Below are positions 5,517-8,713 of a stretch of 8,713 nt of DNA, piece after piece; the first letter of the stretch is position 1, and each line of letters begins with the position of its first letter. Under the pieces are notes generated by a model. It was not told the DNA's origin. It worked only from the letters and a program-made list of their open reading frames with translations, and made no database searches. The DNA lies in assembly GCA_900550415.1 (NCBI GenBank), contig URSO01000075.1:1-8713 (forward strand), in the 5' to 3' direction. The stretch comes from an uncultured Collinsella sp. GTDB lineage: Bacteria; Actinomycetota; Coriobacteriia; Coriobacteriales; Coriobacteriaceae. Made by a program: the position numbers and the translations under genes.

Positions 5517-6566
5517 CTACATTCCCGCCCAATCGATAAAAATCTCCTCACGAAGCCGCCGTTCGAGCTCCTGCTGTCGCGGCGTCTTGTCTTTCAGCGG
5601 CACATCGAGATAGGACATGATGAGCTCCATCACCACGCGGAAGGCATCGAAGTCGGCCAGCTGACCATAGGTCATCAGAACGACGGGATATCCCATGGCT
5701 TGCAAGGCCGTCGTTCGATCGGAGTCCGAGATCTTGGATTCAATGGATCCGTGAATGGCTTTACCTTGGCATTCAACCAGACACTCTCGACTGCCGTCCT
5801 TATTTGCCAGCAGGATATCGGCATAGCGCCTATCAAGCCCCGAAATCAGGCGGGCGCTGCGCGTCAAGCGAATCTCGACGTTATTGGTAAGGCGCAGCCC
5901 TTCGCCGCCGCGCAACCTCGTAAGGCCAAACAGCATCGAAGCCTGGACCTCGAGCGGCGATGCTGCCACCCCCGTAATGCATTTCGCGGCTCGTATGAAC
6001 GATTTAGCGCCGCGGAGCCCCCGGACCTTATCGACGAACTCTGTAAGCTCAGAGAGCTCGATCAAGGGAGGTCGTTTCCACAAGTCCGTTGGATTCCCCG
6101 AGACATCCTTTACGTTTTCCCAGCCCGACCGTGCGTCACTCCATCGGCTCCCATATGCCTGCTCAAGTGCCGACTTTACCTGAGGTGCAATCTTGCACAC
6201 GGCAAAGGTGCCGCACATCTCATACATGCACATGATTAGACGCTCGTTTGAGACCGAGGAAGCCAGAGTCAGCAGGGTAAAGAGTGGGGACGCAACATCG
6301 AGGCCAAACTCCGTCTGCCGCACGGAATCAAACGGCCTCTCCCCGTTCCAAACATGCCTGACAATGCGATCGCCCTTACGTCCGCAGCTGCCCTGCGCCA
6401 ACACGTGTAACGGGGTGCCCAGGAAATGCGTGACGAGCGGATGCTCACATAGGTGCTCCCTGCGCGGATCGTCCGCAGAATCGGGCAGGTCCGGCATTAT
6501 TGCCAAGACCTGTGGAGGTATCCGGTGATACCGAAAGGCAGATATGTCGCACAGCATGTCGTCCAT
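5517..6566 (-). CDS. Hypothetical protein of Coriobacteriia type, putative nuclease-like (DUF559/Vsr-like) C-terminal domain
   Basis: No established function. The 349-residue frame begins MDDMLCDISAFRYHR; ATG 6557 is an equally possible start and neither has a clear ribosome-binding site. The frame stays open further upstream to 6926, but that part overlaps the M20 gene and is of low-complexity, serine-rich character, so it was excluded. Residues 92-124 (SPLFTLLTLA, then MYEMCGTFAVC) form a conserved-looking block. The C-terminal part holds RYADILLA with Asp250, VECQGKAIHG (264-273) with Glu265, DSDRTTALQAMGYPVVLMTY (281-300) and Gln302. This order, D...ExQ...then a strand ending before a Gln, resembles DUF559 and Vsr-like PD-(D/E)XK folds, as seen in some AbiEi-like toxin-antitoxin proteins. 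Lys in the ExK motif is replaced by Gln, so activity is open. From memory, similar proteins occur as paralogues in Collinsella and relatives. It is divergent from the M20 gene. The gene is likely real; the domain call is tentative. Confidence 0.65.
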   Translation of the reverse strand: MDDMLCDISAFRYHRIPPQVLAIMPDLPDSADDPRREHLCEHPLVTHFLGTPLHVLAQGSCGRKGDRIVRHVWNGERPFDSVRQTEFGLDVASPLFTLLTLASSVSNERLIMCMYEMCGTFAVCKIAPQVKSALEQAYGSRWSDARSGWENVKDVSGNPTDLWKRPPLIELSELTEFVDKVRGLRGAKSFIRAAKCITGVAASPLEVQASMLFGLTRLRGGEGLRLTNNVEIRLTRSARLISGLDRRYADILLANKDGSRECLVECQGKAIHGSIESKISDSDRTTALQAMGYPVVLMTYGQLADFDAFRVVMELIMSYLDVPLKDKTPRQQELERRLREEIFIDWAGM

Positions 6567-6569
6567 GAA

Positions 6570-6581
6570 GGGTACGTACCC
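6570..6581. promoter_or_regulatory. 12-bp perfect palindrome just upstream of the nuclease-like gene
   Basis: GGGTACGTACCC is a perfect palindrome three bases upstream of ATG 6566. It could be an operator or autoregulatory site, as is common in toxin-antitoxin-like genes, or belong to coding sequence if the real start lies further upstream. No second copy was noticed in the window. Confidence 0.25.
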
Positions 6582-6680
6582 GCTGCGTCGCTTGTGAACC
6601 CGCTCGGACGGCAAACGCGCTGGCTCGGCCTGCGAACGGTAAATACTGCCACGCCCACGTCGCGGATCTCTCAGGAGGCT

Positions 6681-6686
6681 TACAAT
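6681..6686 (+). promoter_or_regulatory. Candidate -10 element of the M20 peptidase operon
   Basis: TACAAT matches the -10 consensus at 5 of 6 positions and would start transcription about 28 bases before ATG 6721. No clear -35 element is present. A perfect AGGAGG at 6673-6678 lies upstream of it and is 12 bases from a TTG at 6691, which is poor spacing. Confidence 0.3.
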
Positions 6687-6720
6687 CGGTTTGGAAAGCA
6701 AACTGATTGTGAGGTTGCAT

Positions 6721-7941
6721 ATGGTTGATGAGGACTTTGCCTGGCGGCTTACGCAAGGACTCGTGCGGATCGACAGCTCAGACCCGGGCGCGTATGAGGA
6801 TGAAATTGAGCGCTTCATTAAGAGGCTCATTGAGCAGCAGCTGGCACAACTTGATAGTTCTGCGCTCGATGCCGTGCAGATTGAGGAGCTCGAAGTGCTG
6901 CCCGGGCGCCGCAACCTTAAAGTCACCGTGCCGGGCCAAAGCGACGAGCCGCGGCTGGTCTATATCTGCCACATGGATACCGTCACCTTAGGTGATGGCT
7001 GGGACGCGGACATCGCACCGCTTGGGGCGGTTGTGCGCAACGACAAACTCTATGGCCGCGGCTCCTGCGACATGAAGGGCGGCCTGGCTTGCGCCATTGC
7101 TGCGCTTGTCCACGCACTCGAGCGCGTAGCGGCGGAGGGCGAGCTGCCCCACCGCGGCTTCTCGCTCATCTGCTCGGTCGACGAGGAGGACTTTATGCGC
7201 GGCTCCGAGGCGGCCATCGATGCTGGCTGGGTCGGCTCGCGTGAATGGGTGCTGGACACCGAGCCCACCGACGGACAGATTCAGGTGGCACACAAGGGGC
7301 GCACGTGGTTCGAGATTGAAATGACCGGCGTCACGGCGCACGCGAGCCAGCCCTGGAAGGGCGCGGATGCCGTCGCCGCCATGGCCGAGGCCGTGTGTTC
7401 GCTCCGTCGCGCGTTTGTGGCGCTGCCCGCGCACGATGAGCTGGGGTCTTCGACCATCACGTTTGGGCAGATCGAGGGTGGCTACCGTCCCTATGTCGTG
7501 CCCGACCACGCCAAGGTCTGGGTCGATATGCGCCTGACGCCGCCGACCGATACGGCCGCCGCGACGCGCATGGTAGAGCAGGCCATCGCCGGCGCCGAGG
7601 CCGCGGTCCCCGGCTGCCATGGCAGCTATACCGTGACAGGCGACCGCCCCGCCATCGAGCGCGATCCGGCATCTCCCCTTCTAGCTGCGCTCAAGCGTGC
7701 CGCCGATGACGTGACGGGCGCGGACACGACCGTCGGCTTCTTTACCGGCTACACCGACACCGCCGTCATTGCCGGCAAGACAGGCAACCGCAATTGTATG
7801 AGCTACGGCCCCGGCTCGTTGGCGCTCGCACACAAGCCCGACGAGTATGTGCCCCATGCCGATATCGTTCGCTGCCAAAACGTGCTCATCGCGCTTGCCG
7901 ATAACACGCTCTGGGACGCAAGCGGCCAAGTTGGGGCATAA
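6721..7941 (+). CDS. M20 family metallopeptidase (ArgE/DapE/ACY1/CPG2 superfamily)
   Basis: Zinc-dependent cytoplasmic hydrolase of the M20 group, whose members remove acyl groups from amino acids or cleave small peptides; the substrate cannot be told from sequence. The 406 residues fit the family length. Expected metal and catalytic residues are present: YICHMDTV (81-88) with His84 and Asp86, GRGSCDMKGG (112-121) with bridging Asp117, VDEED (153-157) with the base/ligand pair Glu155-Glu156, LDTEPTD (178-184) with Glu181, and ALAHKPDEYVPHAD (368-381) with His371. The dimerisation domain contains GVTAHASQPWKGADAVAAM (203-221). ATG 6721 was chosen because GAGG (6711-6714) sits 6 bases upstream and the protein then begins like other M20 enzymes; a TTG ten codons earlier is the alternative. 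No signal peptide is seen. The downstream gene follows after 39 bases on the same strand. Confidence 0.93.
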   Translation: MVDEDFAWRLTQGLVRIDSSDPGAYEDEIERFIKRLIEQQLAQLDSSALDAVQIEELEVLPGRRNLKVTVPGQSDEPRLVYICHMDTVTLGDGWDADIAPLGAVVRNDKLYGRGSCDMKGGLACAIAALVHALERVAAEGELPHRGFSLICSVDEEDFMRGSEAAIDAGWVGSREWVLDTEPTDGQIQVAHKGRTWFEIEMTGVTAHASQPWKGADAVAAMAEAVCSLRRAFVALPAHDELGSSTITFGQIEGGYRPYVVPDHAKVWVDMRLTPPTDTAAATRMVEQAIAGAEAAVPGCHGSYTVTGDRPAIERDPASPLLAALKRAADDVTGADTTVGFFTGYTDTAVIAGKTGNRNCMSYGPGSLALAHKPDEYVPHADIVRCQNVLIALADNTLWDASGQVGA

Positions 7942-7980
7942 TAAGCCGCGAACAAACCGACTCGCGCGTTAGGACCGCCC

Positions 7981-8661
7981 ATGAAAGCACTTCCGTTTCC
8001 CTGCATCCGCCCAGCTCAGGACCGCGTGCTCGAGGCGCTGCCTGCGATGGGCGGTATCCTGAGCGGCAACGACGCCCTGCGCGGCGCCATTGCTGACGGC
8101 CTAATGCTCAAGGATCCAGGCGCGGCGTATTACGTGTACGAGTGTTCGGGAGAGCTGGGACGCGTGACGGGCGTTGTGGCAATTTGCCCGGTTGGTGTAC
8201 TGACGGACGACAACGCGTCCTCCGCAGATGCGGCCGCAGCCGCCCGCGCAATCGCCGAGCTTAAGGTGCAGCCTCGCCCTGTAACGCTCGCCTACGAAGC
8301 CTCGCCCGTCATGGATATCATCCTCGGCGCCGCCAAAGAAGGCGCGTCGCTCTATGCCGTCACCGACCCCGCCGGCATTACGCACCGTGTGTGGGAGGTC
8401 AAGCGCGAGGACGCCGTTGCTGCCATCCGTGCCATGCTCGATCAGGCACCCGACCCCGTGTTCGCCGGTGACTCCGCCTATGCCGCCGCACTGGCTGGGG
8501 CATCGCAGATTCTGGCCGATGAGGCCCGTGCCGCCGGAACGTACACCGGCAAAGAGCCGTTCAACTTTGCCGTAGCTGCGCTCTTCCCCGCCGCGCAGGT
8601 CAGCGGCGGCGCGCCGCAGGTTCCGACGGGTCTGCTCACTCACCAGATCTCACGGTTCTAG
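7981..8661 (+). CDS. Short DUF1015-like protein lacking the family's hallmark motifs
   Basis: A 226-residue protein that aligns by eye with the N-terminal half of DUF1015 (COG4198) proteins, which are usually 400 or more residues. Supporting parts: KALPFPCIRPAQDRV at the N-terminus, YYVYEC (50-55), a GxVTGVVAI-like strand (60-68), RPVTLAYE (99-106), HRVWEV (135-140) and FNFAVAALFPAAQV (194-207). The family's conserved KxHExTR-type and DGHHR-type segments are not preserved: the first falls in VLTDDNASSADAAAA (73-87) and the second in AGDSAYAAAL (162-171). The chain ends soon after the LFP motif, so the usual C-terminal half is absent without any visible frameshift. DUF1015 has no settled biochemical function; in many Firmicutes the full-length gene lies beside serC/serA, found here about 3 kb away. 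AGGA at 7971-7974 precedes the ATG by 6 bases. It is probably co-transcribed with the M20 gene. Confidence 0.75.
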   Translation: MKALPFPCIRPAQDRVLEALPAMGGILSGNDALRGAIADGLMLKDPGAAYYVYECSGELGRVTGVVAICPVGVLTDDNASSADAAAAARAIAELKVQPRPVTLAYEASPVMDIILGAAKEGASLYAVTDPAGITHRVWEVKREDAVAAIRAMLDQAPDPVFAGDSAYAAALAGASQILADEARAAGTYTGKEPFNFAVAALFPAAQVSGGAPQVPTGLLTHQISRF

Positions 8662-8677
8662 CGGACTCAAACGCGAA

Positions 8678-8692
8678 GCTGGAAAACCCAGC
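8678..8692 (+). other. Small inverted repeat after the DUF1015-like gene
   Basis: GCTGG and CCAGC pair across five bases (AAAAC). No T-run follows. Further on, AAGGGG at 8705-8710 looks like a ribosome-binding site for a gene starting beyond the right edge, so the operon may continue. Confidence 0.25.
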
Positions 8693-8713
8693 ATCCAAAC
8701 AAACAAGGGGCGG

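Noticed and set aside
6691..6720. TTG at 6691 as start of the M20 gene
   Set aside because: AGGAGG is 12 bases away, too far; ATG 6721 has a well-spaced GAGG and gives the usual M20 N-terminus.
6567..6926. Upstream extension of the nuclease-like gene to an ATG at 6926
   Set aside because: It overlaps the well-supported start of the M20 gene and encodes a serine-rich, unstructured stretch unlike a protein N-terminus.

Overview
The window looks like chromosome from a high-GC Gram-positive gut actinobacterium of the class Coriobacteriia, most likely Collinsella or a close relative. This is inferred from overall GC near 60 %, the style of the SerA/SerC and DUF1015-like proteins, and a protein at 5517-6566 of a type I remember mainly from Coriobacteriia. 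No rRNA, tRNA, CRISPR array or insertion sequence was found.

Left part (1-2390, minus strand): the first three genes of a BREX phage-defence operon, brxA (DUF1819), brxB (DUF1788) and the N-terminal 315 codons of the ATPase gene brxC, which runs off the left edge. The order brxA-brxB-brxC fits a type 1 BREX locus (type 5 starts the same way). The methylase, PglZ and BrxL-type genes would lie to the left, outside the window. The start of brxA carries an uninterrupted run of 11 G (2348-2358 on the minus strand). The best ribosome-binding site upstream serves a GTG (2383) that is out of frame with the brxA body at 11 G and would be in frame at 9 or 12 G. This resembles a phase-variable switch and is the most notable observation here.

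Middle part (2391-5250, plus strand): a divergent intergenic region, then serC and serA, which encode the second and first steps of L-serine synthesis from 3-phosphoglycerate. They are probably one transcription unit ending in a strong intrinsic terminator (5210-5247).

Right part: a 266-base gene-poor, AT-richer gap (5251-5516). Next is a minus-strand gene for a 349-residue protein with a putative nuclease-like (DUF559/Vsr-like) C-terminus. Divergent from it is a plus-strand pair: an M20 metallopeptidase and a short DUF1015-like protein lacking that family's hallmark motifs. The pair probably forms one operon that may continue past the right edge.

The serine genes are housekeeping, BREX is accessory defence, and the nuclease-like gene is possibly accessory too. 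Base composition drops from about 65 % GC in brxA and the 5' part of brxB to about 48 % in the 3' part of brxB and brxC, which suggests a mosaic defence locus.
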